Origin: JBFHFS01 sp041583495
GTDB taxonomy: Bacteria > Bacteroidota > Bacteroidia > Bacteroidales > Marinilabiliaceae
Direction: 5' to 3'
NCBI GenBank assembly: GCA_041583495.1
Contig: JBFHFS010000027.1
Span: forward strand, 1 to 64,000
DNA length: 64,000 nt
Shown: piece by piece, positions 52,083-61,815 of the stretch
Numbering within the stretch: the stretch's first letter is position 1
Layout: the number at the start of each line of letters is the position of its first letter
Notes under the pieces: generated by a model
What the model was told of the DNA's origin: nothing
Seen by the model: the letters and a program-made list of their open reading frames with translations, nothing else
Database searches by the model: none
Translations under genes and position numbers: made by a program

Positions 52083-53930
52083 CTATTCCTCCATTATTTT
52101 AATAAAATGTTCTTTAAGCTCGACCACAGTGAAGGGCAATCCTTGCACCTTATTAAATTGTCTAAAAAGAATCTCTGGAAAATTCATCCGAAGGTAATTG
52201 GCGAATTGCCCCATATTCAATTCACAAACCAACACTTTTGGGAACCGCTTCAATATCTCCCGGGCATTCTTGGGAAGGGGGTGGATATAGTGAAAATGAA
52301 CCAGGGCAATTTTCACCCCTTGTTCATGAAGTTCTTCGATGGCAGTAAACAGATGGCCAAAGGTACCGCCCCATCCCACAACCAGAAGTTCAGCGTCATC
52401 GTCTCCAATCACCTCAAGGGGTGGAATAAAATTGGCAATACGTTGAACCTTTTCCGCCCGGATTTTAACCATCCGTTCATGATTCAAATGATCGTATGAA
52501 ACGGTTCCGTCCACAAAATCCTTCTCCAACCCACCAATGCAATGCTGGTATCCTTTAGTTCCCGGCAACACCCAATAACGATTCAACCGCTCGGGATCCC
52601 GTTCATAAACCTTCCATTCACTGGCCGATTTTTTGACGTATGGAGGAACGATGGCCGGAAATTCTTCGTCTTCGGGAATACGCCATGGCTGAGTACCATT
52701 GGCCAAAAAACCGTCCGACAAGAGGATTACAGGAGTCATATGCTCAATGGCGATTTTCGCCGCATAATAAGCATAATCAAAACAGTCGGCCGGTGAGGCG
52801 GCTGCGACTACCACCAGTGGGCTTTCGCCATTTCTGCCAAAAAGAGCCTGCATTAAGTCCGACTGCTCGGTTTTTGTTGGCAGACCCGTGGAAGGGCCGC
52901 CTCTTTGTACGTTGACCACCACCAGCGGCAACTCTGCCATCACGGCCAACCCCAGTGCTTCGCTCTTGAGTGCCAGACCCGGCCCTGAAGTTGAGGTAAC
53001 GGCCAGGTCACCGGCAAAGCTGGCCCCAATGGCCGTACAAATGGCCGCCAATTCATCCTCTGCCTGAAAAACCTTAACCCCCAGATCCTTTCGGGCAGAT
53101 AACTCCTGAAGAATTTCCGTGGCCGGAGTAATGGGATAGGAGCCCAAAAACAGCTCCACACCACTTTTCTGCGCAGCCAACAACAAACCCCAGGCAACAG
53201 CACGGTTACCGTTAATATTTCGATAAAGCCCCTTCTTCACTTCAGCCGGAGAGATGTGATACGAAGGCGTTACCGCTTGAATTATTACCCCGTAATTGTA
53301 TCCGGCCTCCAGAACTTTTAAGTTTGCCTCTACAATCTTGGGATCCTTGGCAAATTTTTTGCGTATATACTCAATGGTATGACTCAGTGGCCTGCTAAAC
53401 AGCCAATAAACCAAACCCAGGGCATACATATTTTTACTCCGAAGAATACTCTTATTATCCAACCCCATATTCTTCAAACTTTCCCGGGTTAAAGAGGTGA
53501 TGGGTGTTTTAATAATATGGTACCCTCCCAGATGGTCCTCCTCTATTGGATCGTTGGTTTTATAACCCGCCTTTTCAAGGTTTTTGGCATCAAAACTATC
53601 CACATCGATGATAATGGTAGCCCCAGGTTTTAACAACCCCAAATTCACCTTTAAGGCGGCAGGATTCATGGCCACCAAAACATCGGCATAATCCCCGGGG
53701 GTATACACCTCGCTGTGTCCAAAATGGACCTGAAAGCCGGACACACCACCTACGGTACCATGTGGAGCGCGTATTTCGGCAGGAAAGTCAGGAAAGGTAG
53801 AGATATCATTCCCATAGATAGCGGACGTAAACGAAAAAAGCGTCCCGGTAAGTTGCATGCCGTCTCCCGAGTCCCCCGAAAAGCGAACAACCACTTCCTC
53901 TCGTTCAATTACTTTTGACCTTTTAACCAT
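52083..53930 (-). CDS. korA: 2-oxoacid:ferredoxin oxidoreductase gamma-alpha fusion subunit
   Basis: The protein is about 615 residues from the ATG at 53930 (MVKRSKVIEREEVV). The N-terminal gamma part (residues 10-190) begins VRFSGDSGDGMQLTG. The alpha part (from about 215) has YPITPATEILQELS, TSTSGPGLALKSEALGLA and GGPSTGLPTKTEQSDLMQALFGRNGE, which mark the KorA group. The fused form is common in Bacteroidota. A -7 box TATTTTTG lies at 53969-53976 before it. Confidence 0.93.
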   Translation of the reverse strand: MVKRSKVIEREEVVVRFSGDSGDGMQLTGTLFSFTSAIYGNDISTFPDFPAEIRAPHGTVGGVSGFQVHFGHSEVYTPGDYADVLVAMNPAALKVNLGLLKPGATIIIDVDSFDAKNLEKAGYKTNDPIEEDHLGGYHIIKTPITSLTRESLKNMGLDNKSILRSKNMYALGLVYWLFSRPLSHTIEYIRKKFAKDPKIVEANLKVLEAGYNYGVIIQAVTPSYHISPAEVKKGLYRNINGNRAVAWGLLLAAQKSGVELFLGSYPITPATEILQELSARKDLGVKVFQAEDELAAICTAIGASFAGDLAVTSTSGPGLALKSEALGLAVMAELPLVVVNVQRGGPSTGLPTKTEQSDLMQALFGRNGESPLVVVAAASPADCFDYAYYAAKIAIEHMTPVILLSDGFLANGTQPWRIPEDEEFPAIVPPYVKKSASEWKVYERDPERLNRYWVLPGTKGYQHCIGGLEKDFVDGTVSYDHLNHERMVKIRAEKVQRIANFIPPLEVIGDDDAELLVVGWGGTFGHLFTAIEELHEQGVKIALVHFHYIHPLPKNAREILKRFPKVLVCELNMGQFANYLRMNFPEILFRQFNKVQGLPFTVVELKEHFIKIMEE

Positions 53931-53968
53931 AGCTCTGTTAATTCTAGATAAACGCGTCAATTCTTAAG

Positions 53969-53976
53969 CAAAAATA
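53969..53976 (-). promoter_or_regulatory. Putative -7 element of korAB
   Basis: The minus strand reads TATTTTTG, a match to TAnnTTTG, 39 bases before the start of korA. The rest of the divergent region 53977-54348 (about 370 bases) holds no gene. It also has TAATTTTG at 54319-54326 for the plus-strand gene. Confidence 0.45.
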
Positions 53977-54318
53977 AGATATATGGACCTGAAACGGAAT
54001 TTATTCTCCATTAATCATCCTGCACTTCATTTCCACCCGGAGTGCAAAAGTATATGCATTCCACAGACAAGCCATTGATATAAATCAGTATTTTCAACCA
54101 ATGTATGTGTTCTATAACAGAAATTAACGATTTGCGCCATTTAAGCAGATCGAATCTACCTTAATCCCCTCTTCCATAATTTTAGCTCCTCCGGCACATC
54201 CCGGAAATATTTCGCTATAATACTGTTCTTCTTCTACTTACATTGTTCCGGAAAACCCCCTTCTTAAGTATTAACGAAAAGTAAGATGCTTTTGCCTATA
54301 ATCCTGCGGAGAAAGCGT

Positions 54319-54326
54319 TAATTTTG
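54319..54326 (+). promoter_or_regulatory. Putative -7 element of the gamma-carbonic anhydrase gene
   Basis: TAATTTTG matches TAnnTTTG 23 bases before the ATG at 54349. A TTTG at 54291-54294 lies 24 bases upstream, slightly longer than usual. Confidence 0.5.
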
Positions 54327-54348
54327 CCTACCTAAAAATAATTTGGTT

Positions 54349-54864
54349 ATGGCCTTAATAAAATCAGTACGGGGTTTTACCCCTAAGATAGGAAAAAACG
54401 CCTACCTGGCAGAGAATGCAACCATTGTAGGAGATGTAATAATGGGCGACGACTGCAGCATTTGGTTTAATGCGGTTTTACGGGGGGATGTTAACAGTAT
54501 TCGAATTGGAAATAAAGTTAACATCCAGGACGGATCGGTCCTTCACACCCTTTATCAGAAATCGGTTGTAGAAATAGGCGACAATGTGTCCATTGGCCAC
54601 AATGTCACCATTCATGGTGCTAAGATTGAGAACAACGTGTTGATAGGCATAGGTGCAACCATTCTGGATCATGCCGTGATTGGCGAAAACTCCATCGTGG
54701 CAGCCAACTCACTGATCCTAACGGGCACCATTGTGGAGCCCAACAGTGTTTATGCCGGGGTGCCGGCTAAAAAGGTTAAAGAAATTGAGCCCAACCAGAC
54801 CAAGGAAATGATCAACAAAATTGCCAATAACTATTTAATGTATGCCAGTTGGTACAAGGAGTAA
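54349..54864 (+). CDS. Gamma-carbonic anhydrase family protein
   Basis: The protein is 171 residues from the ATG at 54349 (MALIKSVRGFTP). It is a left-handed beta-helix made of hexapeptide repeats (NATIVGDVIMGDDCSIWFNAV). The histidines in LHTLYQ, SIGHNVTIHGAK and ILDHAVIG match the zinc ligands of the gamma class. It may hydrate carbon dioxide or be a related metal enzyme. It converges on murI with only four bases between the stops. Confidence 0.9.
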   Translation: MALIKSVRGFTPKIGKNAYLAENATIVGDVIMGDDCSIWFNAVLRGDVNSIRIGNKVNIQDGSVLHTLYQKSVVEIGDNVSIGHNVTIHGAKIENNVLIGIGATILDHAVIGENSIVAANSLILTGTIVEPNSVYAGVPAKKVKEIEPNQTKEMINKIANNYLMYASWYKE

Positions 54865-54868
54865 TTTT

Positions 54869-55720
54869 TTATTTCTCCACTTCAATATGCATCGATTTCA
54901 CCTCCTGTTGTAAAAAAAGTTGAGCCGCCTGGTCAAATCGCTCAGGGTCTTCGGTGGTAAAGAATTGGCAACGCCCCCCCTTGGAGCATTTTTGGTCCAT
55001 TCCGGGATGACGATCCAGATAGTTTCTTAAGCTGGAGGCCACCACATCTCCCTGCGACAAAATGGTTACCTCTTTGGGAACAAACGATTGAATCAATGGC
55101 AACAACAGGGGATAATGGGTGCACCCCAGGATGAGGGTATCAATTTGCGGATCGTTATGAAACAACTGCGAAAGATCCTTCTCTACAAAAAAGGCTGCCC
55201 CAGGGGAGTTTAATTCCCCATTCTCGACCAGGGGAACCCACATGGGACAGGCTTGCTGTGTAACCAATACCTCAGGAAAAAGCTTCTTTATCTCCAAAGG
55301 ATAGGAGAGTGAAAGCACGGTTCCATTGGTCCCCAACACCCCCACATGCCCATTACGCGACACGTGACCAATCTCTTCAACACTGGGACGAACTACCCCC
55401 AATACCCTTCGATCGGGATCCAGGTGCGGAAGATCGCGTTGCTGAATGCTCCGCAGAGCCTTTGCCGAGGCCGTATTGCAGGCTAAAACAACCAAATGGG
55501 CCCCCATCTCAAAAAATTGATGCACTGCCTGAAGGGTATAACGATAAACCACATCGAACGATCGGGTTCCATAAGGTGTACGGGCATTATCACCGAGATA
55601 GATAAAATCATACTCCGGGAAAGCGGCCAGCATCTTGTTCAAAATGGTTAAGCCACCATAGCCCGAATCGAAAACCGCAATAGGTGCGGCTTTCTCCGAA
55701 AATGGTTTGTTAGTAGGCAT
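54869..55720 (-). CDS. murI: Glutamate racemase
   Basis: The protein is about 283 residues from the ATG at 55720 (MPTNKPFSEKAAPIAVFDSG). It makes D-glutamate for peptidoglycan. FDSGYGGLTILNKM has the family start, VVLACNTASAKAL contains one catalytic cysteine and LILGCTHYPLLLP the other. It is last in the cell-envelope operon, after three ompH genes. Confidence 0.95.
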   Translation of the reverse strand: MPTNKPFSEKAAPIAVFDSGYGGLTILNKMLAAFPEYDFIYLGDNARTPYGTRSFDVVYRYTLQAVHQFFEMGAHLVVLACNTASAKALRSIQQRDLPHLDPDRRVLGVVRPSVEEIGHVSRNGHVGVLGTNGTVLSLSYPLEIKKLFPEVLVTQQACPMWVPLVENGELNSPGAAFFVEKDLSQLFHNDPQIDTLILGCTHYPLLLPLIQSFVPKEVTILSQGDVVASSLRNYLDRHPGMDQKCSKGGRCQFFTTEDPERFDQAAQLFLQQEVKSMHIEVEK

Positions 55721-55911
55721 AGGCCGAAAATGGGTTAAGACGAAAACTTCCGCCACCGCTAATTTAGAAAGGATTTGGAACTATTAAAAACAAAAAAAGG
55801 CAGAGAATGATCTCTACCCTTTTTTAAATCTAACCAATATTGCCTTCGACCCAAACGGTGAAGACATCTTGTGACCTCCCGGTGAAAACACACCTCAAGG
55901 CTTTTATTCTG

Positions 55912-56418
55912 TTATTGGAGCTTGGCTACAACCATATCCGAACAATCCACACTCTCTTCGGAGTGGTAAAGAACTACCTGAGAGCTGATATCAAAAATAT
56001 AGATAAAACCCTGCTCTTTCCCCACCTCATCGATCGCCTTTTGCACCTTTTCAACAATAGGTTGAAGCAATTCCTGTTCCTTTTTACTGATAGACTGTTG
56101 AGCCAATCGGTTAAAATTCTGTATTCTGGTGTCGTAGTCCTGGATCTCTTTTTCGCGGGTGGAACGAATTAATTCCGACAGGGAGTCCCGTTGTGTCATG
56201 TAATCACTGTATTTACGGTCGAGTTCTTCGCTCATCACCTTAAGTTGATCCTGAAGCTTTTGAGCCTCACTTTGCAACTGCTTGTCGGCTGCAATTTTTA
56301 TCGGTAACCCGGCAATGAGTTCCTGTACGTTAATGTGTCCAAATTTGAGGTTCTGTGCAGAAACTCCGGTAGCGGCCGACAAAATTACCGCTACTAAAAG
56401 CAATTTAAAAATCTTCAT
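55912..56418 (-). CDS. OmpH/Skp-family periplasmic chaperone (copy 3)
   Basis: The protein is about 168 residues from the ATG at 56418 (MKIFKLLLVAVILSAATGVSAQ), with a signal peptide. The mature part starts NLKFGHINVQELIAGLP and has long coiled-coil arms typical of Skp, which holds outer-membrane proteins on the way to BamA. It is the third OmpH copy in a row. Bacteroidota commonly have two at this locus. Confidence 0.88.
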   Translation of the reverse strand: MKIFKLLLVAVILSAATGVSAQNLKFGHINVQELIAGLPIKIAADKQLQSEAQKLQDQLKVMSEELDRKYSDYMTQRDSLSELIRSTREKEIQDYDTRIQNFNRLAQQSISKKEQELLQPIVEKVQKAIDEVGKEQGFIYIFDISSQVVLYHSEESVDCSDMVVAKLQ

Positions 56419-56441
56419 ATACCAGTACAATTAGGTTATTA

Positions 56442-56957
56442 TTAATTAATCCCAAGCTTCTTCTTAACCAGCGGAGTAACATCCACGCTTTGATCGGAAT
56501 GAAATACCGTGGCCCCTGAGTTGGCTTCAAAGATATAAATAAATCCGCCCTCTTTACCAACCATGGTAACAGCATCCATTAATTTTTGCATCAGAGGGGC
56601 TTGCATCTCTTGTTGTTTCTGGGAAAGATTTTGCTGCGAGCTACGGTAAAAAGCCTGAACTTTCTGTGAACGCTCCATCAAATCCTTTTCCTGGGTCGCT
56701 TTTGCCTGAGCCGAAAGTGTTTGGGCAGTGGCCATATAATCCTCTTGCATCTTCTTCAAATCCTCCTGCATGGTCGCCAGCTGGGACTCCAACTTACTAT
56801 ATTCAGCCTCTAAATCTGTCTGCATTTGTTTAAATTCAGGCATTACAGTGGTAACATCCTGAATGTCGACATGACCAAACTTTAAACTTTGGGCAAACAC
56901 AGAGTTCGAAAAAAGTAAGAGCAGGCCAATGATAATTGTGTTCGAAATAAATCTCAT
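56442..56957 (-). CDS. OmpH/Skp-family periplasmic chaperone (copy 2)
   Basis: This 171-residue protein has a signal peptide ending SVFAQ. The mature start SLKFGHVDIQDVTTVMPEF matches the copy downstream closely, so the two probably come from a recent duplication. The coiled-coil arms (LESQLATMQEDLKKMQEDY) are complete. It lies in the operon between copies 1 and 3. Confidence 0.9.
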   Translation of the reverse strand: MRFISNTIIIGLLLLFSNSVFAQSLKFGHVDIQDVTTVMPEFKQMQTDLEAEYSKLESQLATMQEDLKKMQEDYMATAQTLSAQAKATQEKDLMERSQKVQAFYRSSQQNLSQKQQEMQAPLMQKLMDAVTMVGKEGGFIYIFEANSGATVFHSDQSVDVTPLVKKKLGIN

Positions 56958-57003
56958 AGAGTAAAGATTACTTAATATTTGATTGCTATTAGATAATTAT
57001 TTT

Positions 57004-57525
57004 TTACTTGCCATACCCGAGAAGGTCCAGCACGTCATCGCTGATATCTTCCTTTGGATTAATATAAATAAGACCTACGCCACCCGATTTATCGAAGACG
57101 GCACCCAGGTTTTGATCAACAGCCAGTTCGCGAATGGCAGCGGCCACCTTATCCTGGATGGGCTGCATTAGCTCCTGCTGTTTCCGGGCCAGGACACCCT
57201 CGGGACCAAAATATTGTCTCTGCAGGGCTTTGGCTTGTTTCTCCTTCTCCACAATATCATTCTCGCGTTGCACTTTCATCTCTCCTGAGAGAAAAACATT
57301 CTCCTTCTGATAATTCTGGTAAAGTTGTGCTACCTCCTTATAGATGGCTTCAATCTCTGCTTGCCACTCCTCAGAGAGTCGATCGAGCTGTTCCTGTCCT
57401 GCTTCATAAGCAGGAATGCTTTTCAAAATATACTCGGTGTCAACAAAAGCATACTTCTGACCCTGAATAGTTCCGGCAGCCAACAGGCCTGTTGCGAGCA
57501 ACAAAGAAAATACCAATCGTCTCAT
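57004..57525 (-). CDS. OmpH/Skp-family periplasmic chaperone (copy 1)
   Basis: The protein is 173 residues from the ATG at 57525 (MRRLVFSLLLATGLLAAG). The mature part begins QKYAFVDTEYILKSIPAYEAG and ends with FDKSGGVGLIYINPKEDISD, the classical Bacteroidota OmpH form. It is the most divergent of the three copies. It follows bamA, its likely partner in outer-membrane protein delivery. Confidence 0.92.
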   Translation of the reverse strand: MRRLVFSLLLATGLLAAGTIQGQKYAFVDTEYILKSIPAYEAGQEQLDRLSEEWQAEIEAIYKEVAQLYQNYQKENVFLSGEMKVQRENDIVEKEKQAKALQRQYFGPEGVLARKQQELMQPIQDKVAAAIRELAVDQNLGAVFDKSGGVGLIYINPKEDISDDVLDLLGYGK

Positions 57526-57607
57526 GATCTGCAATTTAAATTAACAATTAATTTCCAGATATAACACATCGCAAAAATTGAACCACAAATAAATGTCCTC
57601 AATAATA

Positions 57608-60178
57608 CTAAAAGTTCTGCCCTATTACAAAGTGGAAATTACTTCCATTGGCACCCGAGCGACCGGAAATCTCATCGAAACCATAACCCCAATCAATTCC
57701 CATTAAACCAAAGATAGGCAGAAAAATTCTAAGTCCTATACCCGCCGAGCGCTTCAACCCAAAGGGGTTATAATCTCTAAATTCGGACCATGAGTTTCCG
57801 GCTTCTGCAAATACGAGACCGTAGACGGTAGCCGAAGGCTGAAGTGTAAGGGGATACCTAAGCTCCATTGCCATTTTGGTATAAAGATTTCCATCCTGAC
57901 TTCCTGTAGCGTTGTAAGGTGTTAAGGATGAATTTTCGTAACCACGCAGACCAACGGTTTCGCTACCATAATAGCTGTAACCAGACATCCCGTCGCCGCC
58001 CATCACGAACTTCTCGAACGGCGATTTTCTATACTTGTCATAATAACCTAAAAATCCCCCCTCTAACTTAGTCATAAAAATCAACTTCCCTCCTTTATCC
58101 AGGGGTTTAAAGTTGCTTCCTTTAAAGGTCCACTTATGGTATTCGATCCATTGATACCGTTCTTCATCGTCCATTTCCTGAGAAAAATCACGACTGTCAA
58201 AAAGTGAGTACGGGGGTGTAAACTCCAGTCCCAGAGTAAAATCTGAACCATTACGGGTATACAATGGGTTGTCGATGGAATTACGCGATAATACTGTCTT
58301 GAAGTTAAGGTTATTACTGTTCCCATTCTGCATAATAAAATAGGTCCAGTCTTTCAAATCGTAATGCTGAAAGCTTGCCTGTGCATAGAACTGAAAAAAG
58401 TCATCGGGCCAACTCAATCGTTTTCCAAACCCTACCGAAATTCCGGTAATCTTCATATGTTCACTGGGATCCGCTTCCAGTGAAGAATAGCCGGACCCAT
58501 AGCCACCATAGCTGCCATAGCTGCTGTAAGGGCTGTAGCTGGATGAATTGCCATAGTAGTAACTACTGTTCACGCCCGTCTGCACGGAACGATGCAGAGA
58601 TATACTCAACGAGTTGGGTTTTTTTCCTCCCAACCAGGGTTCTGTGAAAGAAAAGCTGTACGACTGATAATATTTCCCGTTGGATTGGGCCCTTAACGAA
58701 AGGGTTTGACCGTCACCCGTTGGCAAAGGCCGCCAGGCCTCTTTATTTAATATGTTACGAACCGAGAAGTTGGTAAACTTCAATCCCAGAGATCCCACAA
58801 ACATACCACCTCCCCATCCACCGGAGAGTTCAATTTGATCGTTGGCTTTTTCTTCAAGATTATACTCCAAATCGACGGTCCCTTTCTCCGGGTCGGGCAA
58901 CGGCACCGGATTGATCTTCTCCGGGTCGAAATGGCCCAATTGCGACAGCTCCCTAACCGTACGAATCAGCTCCGCTTTACTAAACAACTCTCCAGGCTTG
59001 GTGCGAATCTCACGACGAACCACATGCTCGTGGGTTTTGGTATTACCTTTAATAATCACCTCATTAATGGTGGCTTGATCACCCTCATAAACACGCATCT
59101 CCAGGTCGACCGTATCGTTGGCCACCCTTAAGTCCACCGGCTGGATATTACAAAACAGATAACCTGTATTGAGATATTCGTTGTGCACAGCATCGTCATC
59201 CTCAAAGAGCCTTTTATCCAAAAGTGTTTGGTTAAAAACGTCGCCTTTTTTGATACGCAATTGTTGACTCAGATAGGGCCCGGGGTAAATGGTATTACCA
59301 ACCCAGGTGATATTACCGATGTAATATTTATTTCCTTCACTAATTTTGATGGCCAAATCCACGGTATTATCCGGGTTACGGGTAATGGAATCGTAAACGA
59401 TTTGGGCGTCCCGATAGCCCATTTCATTGTATTTCTCGATGACGGCTACCAAATCGGCATCATAACTCTCGGTCACAAACTTTTTAGTCCTAAAGAAATT
59501 CAATATTTTCCCTTTCTCGTTGGTTTTTTTCATAAACCGGTTAAGCTTATTATGGGAAAACACCTTATTATCAACGAACTCAAGGCTGTTTACTTTTACT
59601 TTATCTTTTTTATCCACATCCACATCCAGAAAGACATGATTGGGTTTATCGGGATCGTCGCGTTGTACAATAGACACCTCGGTATTAAAAAAGCCCTTCT
59701 CCACAAAATAGTCGGTGATGTACTTTTCAGCCCGGTCGATAAGATAAGTGGTTACCTGCGACCCTTTCATCATGGAGATTTTATCTGAAATGGTCTCCAC
59801 CTCCGACTTTTTCAGGCCTGTGAACTTGATTTCCGAGAGACGCGGCCGCTCCTGAAGGAAGATATTAAGGTAAATCTGGTCACCTTCAATTTTTACGGCG
59901 CTAATTTTTACATCCGAAAAAAGCCCGTAGTCCCAATATTTCTTGATTGCCGAGGAGATTTGCTCTCCGGGAACCATGATCTTTTGACCAACCCTTAACC
60001 CCGAAAGATTCGCTAATATTTGAGGATCATTATTTAATTCTCCTGTTACCGTTATTTCAGCAATCACATACTCACGGGCTTTCCCGGTATAGGAGATCGA
60101 AGGAACTTCTTCCTGCCCCTTAAGGCCTGCTATTACACTGAAAAATATAAGAACTAGAGCGATACTACGTTTCAACAT
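57608..60178 (-). CDS. bamA: Outer-membrane protein assembly factor BamA
   Basis: This 856-residue protein has a signal peptide. Five POTRA domains lie at about residues 35-430 (for example VAEITVTGELNN-type starts and EVIIKGNTKTHEHVVRREI), then an Omp85 beta-barrel to the final Phe (FHFVIGQNF). The barrel has the ELSGGWGGGMFVGSLG and GLRIFLPIFGLMGIDWGYGFD signatures. A Ser/Tyr/Gly-rich insert at about 540-570 (SSYGSYGGYGSGYSS) is probably an external loop. It inserts outer-membrane proteins. It is flanked by uppS and ompH. Confidence 0.96.
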   Translation of the reverse strand: MLKRSIALVLIFFSVIAGLKGQEEVPSISYTGKAREYVIAEITVTGELNNDPQILANLSGLRVGQKIMVPGEQISSAIKKYWDYGLFSDVKISAVKIEGDQIYLNIFLQERPRLSEIKFTGLKKSEVETISDKISMMKGSQVTTYLIDRAEKYITDYFVEKGFFNTEVSIVQRDDPDKPNHVFLDVDVDKKDKVKVNSLEFVDNKVFSHNKLNRFMKKTNEKGKILNFFRTKKFVTESYDADLVAVIEKYNEMGYRDAQIVYDSITRNPDNTVDLAIKISEGNKYYIGNITWVGNTIYPGPYLSQQLRIKKGDVFNQTLLDKRLFEDDDAVHNEYLNTGYLFCNIQPVDLRVANDTVDLEMRVYEGDQATINEVIIKGNTKTHEHVVRREIRTKPGELFSKAELIRTVRELSQLGHFDPEKINPVPLPDPEKGTVDLEYNLEEKANDQIELSGGWGGGMFVGSLGLKFTNFSVRNILNKEAWRPLPTGDGQTLSLRAQSNGKYYQSYSFSFTEPWLGGKKPNSLSISLHRSVQTGVNSSYYYGNSSSYSPYSSYGSYGGYGSGYSSLEADPSEHMKITGISVGFGKRLSWPDDFFQFYAQASFQHYDLKDWTYFIMQNGNSNNLNFKTVLSRNSIDNPLYTRNGSDFTLGLEFTPPYSLFDSRDFSQEMDDEERYQWIEYHKWTFKGSNFKPLDKGGKLIFMTKLEGGFLGYYDKYRKSPFEKFVMGGDGMSGYSYYGSETVGLRGYENSSLTPYNATGSQDGNLYTKMAMELRYPLTLQPSATVYGLVFAEAGNSWSEFRDYNPFGLKRSAGIGLRIFLPIFGLMGIDWGYGFDEISGRSGANGSNFHFVIGQNF

Positions 60179-60188
60179 TATCTATCTT

Positions 60189-60932
60189 TTAATATTTTAT
60201 CTGATCACTGATTTTTCCGAATCTTCTTTCCCGGGATTGATAGTCGTGGAGGGCTTCAAAAAAATGTTCTCTGCGAAAATCGGGCCATAAAACGTTACAA
60301 AAATACAATTCTGAATATGCTACTTGCCAAAGCAGAAAATTACTAAGTCTAAATTCGCCACTGGTTCTTATCATCAATTCAGGATCAGGCATTTGAGCTG
60401 TTTCCAGGTATTGGCTAAAAAATTCGGCATCTATTTGCGATGGATCAATTTTTTTATCCCGCGCCCCGATGGCAATATTCTTAACGGCCTCGATAATTTC
60501 CCAGCGGGAACTGTAACTGAGGGCCAACGTCAAGGTCAATCCATCGTTGGAGCTGGTCTTGTCAATGGTTTCGGAGAGTTTGTCCTGAACACTTTTGGGA
60601 AGGGTTGCCTTACAACCAATGGACTTCAACTTAACATTGTTGTCCATTAAAGTCTTGGTTTCGGAGGCAATGGTAGAAACCAGAAGCGACATGAGGGCAT
60701 CGACTTCATTCTTTGGTCTGTTCCAGTTTTCGGTAGAAAAAGCATAAAGGGTAAGATAACCCAGCCCTAATTCAGCAGCGGCTTCAGTCACGTCTCTCAC
60801 GGCTTTGACGCCATGTTTATGACCAAAAACCCTTGCATTCCCTCTTTTTCTAGCCCAGCGCCCGTTGCCATCCATGATGATAGCCACGTGACGAGGTAAT
60901 TTTTCTTTGACCAGTTCTTCTTTAACCGACAT
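60189..60932 (-). CDS. uppS: Isoprenyl transferase (undecaprenyl diphosphate synthase)
   Basis: This 247-residue enzyme makes the lipid carrier of cell-wall synthesis. HVAIIMDGNGRWARKRG has the catalytic Asp, FSTENWNRP is the substrate region and the C-terminus has LMIRTSGEFRLSNFLLWQ. It precedes bamA by ten bases, an arrangement common in Bacteroidota. Confidence 0.96.
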   Translation of the reverse strand: MSVKEELVKEKLPRHVAIIMDGNGRWARKRGNARVFGHKHGVKAVRDVTEAAAELGLGYLTLYAFSTENWNRPKNEVDALMSLLVSTIASETKTLMDNNVKLKSIGCKATLPKSVQDKLSETIDKTSSNDGLTLTLALSYSSRWEIIEAVKNIAIGARDKKIDPSQIDAEFFSQYLETAQMPDPELMIRTSGEFRLSNFLLWQVAYSELYFCNVLWPDFRREHFFEALHDYQSRERRFGKISDQIKY

Positions 60933-60956
60933 AAAACTATCTATTCTTCCTCTTTA

Positions 60957-61706
60957 TTAATACCCCCCCTCACAACGTGAGCGCTGCTTCAACAGGGTGA
61001 AGGTGACGTAAACACCGGCAAATGAATACCAATCATTATTGTGAGTACCCGAAGATTCATTAAAGTTAAAGGGGTCAGCCGGATCGACTGCCCCGGATCC
61101 TAACTTATCTAAATCATCGACGAAAGTCTTTCGAAAAGTCCATTCCGCACCAAACCTCATCCAATCTGTTGGTTTCCATTTAACTCCAATCCCGACGGGC
61201 AAAGATAATATAAAATGCGGTTTTTCAGAACGGTTACCCCCATCTTCCTGATATCTTCTGTAGAGAGTTGTGGCTAACCCTCCAGAGAGATATGGTGTAA
61301 AGGTAGTTTGGGCCTTTCGGAAGGCATGATCGTAAGAGAAAAAATTGATTTCTATCTGACCCGACAGGTCGGCAACCGTTCTTCTAAAGAAATAGCTGCT
61401 CCCCCCGCTGGTAGTGGTGGGATAAAGGATATTCTTTTGTGGATAACTTCCGCTAAGGTCCCCGAGAGTCAGGGTAGATTTTGCCGCTATCCGATCATTA
61501 AAAACATATCGTAGCAGCCCTCCAAAAGCGGGATGGATATTGTAAAATTGCCGTTGGGGATTTAGATCGCCATTGTAGTAGGAAACACCCAAAAAAGGGC
61601 CTCCCTCCAGCTTACTTTGCGCCCTGACATTTGTCCGGCAAAACATCATGAAGAGCACAAGAGCTATATATCCGGTTTTTAACCCGGAGGTCCAGGAATT
61701 CGTCAT
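60957..61706 (-). CDS. DUF6089/PorG-like outer-membrane protein
   Basis: This 249-residue protein has a signal peptide (GYIALVLFMMFCRTNVRAQ). GGPFLGVSYYNGDLNPQRQFYNIHPAFGGLLRYVF is the typical start of DUF6089. An eight-strand barrel is predicted. In Porphyromonas gingivalis PorG is a component linked to type IX secretion; the same job here is inference. It lies between nadK and uppS. Confidence 0.88.
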   Translation of the reverse strand: MTNSWTSGLKTGYIALVLFMMFCRTNVRAQSKLEGGPFLGVSYYNGDLNPQRQFYNIHPAFGGLLRYVFNDRIAAKSTLTLGDLSGSYPQKNILYPTTTSGGSSYFFRRTVADLSGQIEINFFSYDHAFRKAQTTFTPYLSGGLATTLYRRYQEDGGNRSEKPHFILSLPVGIGVKWKPTDWMRFGAEWTFRKTFVDDLDKLGSGAVDPADPFNFNESSGTHNNDWYSFAGVYVTFTLLKQRSRCEGGY

Positions 61707-61815
61707 CTAAAAAATAATAATTAAGCACAAGGGGGGTGTGCCTTGTCTGTGATTTGGTCTTCTGACTGGTTACTGATTGTTAACGTTCATTGATTCGGTT
61801 TATTGCGCCTATAGG

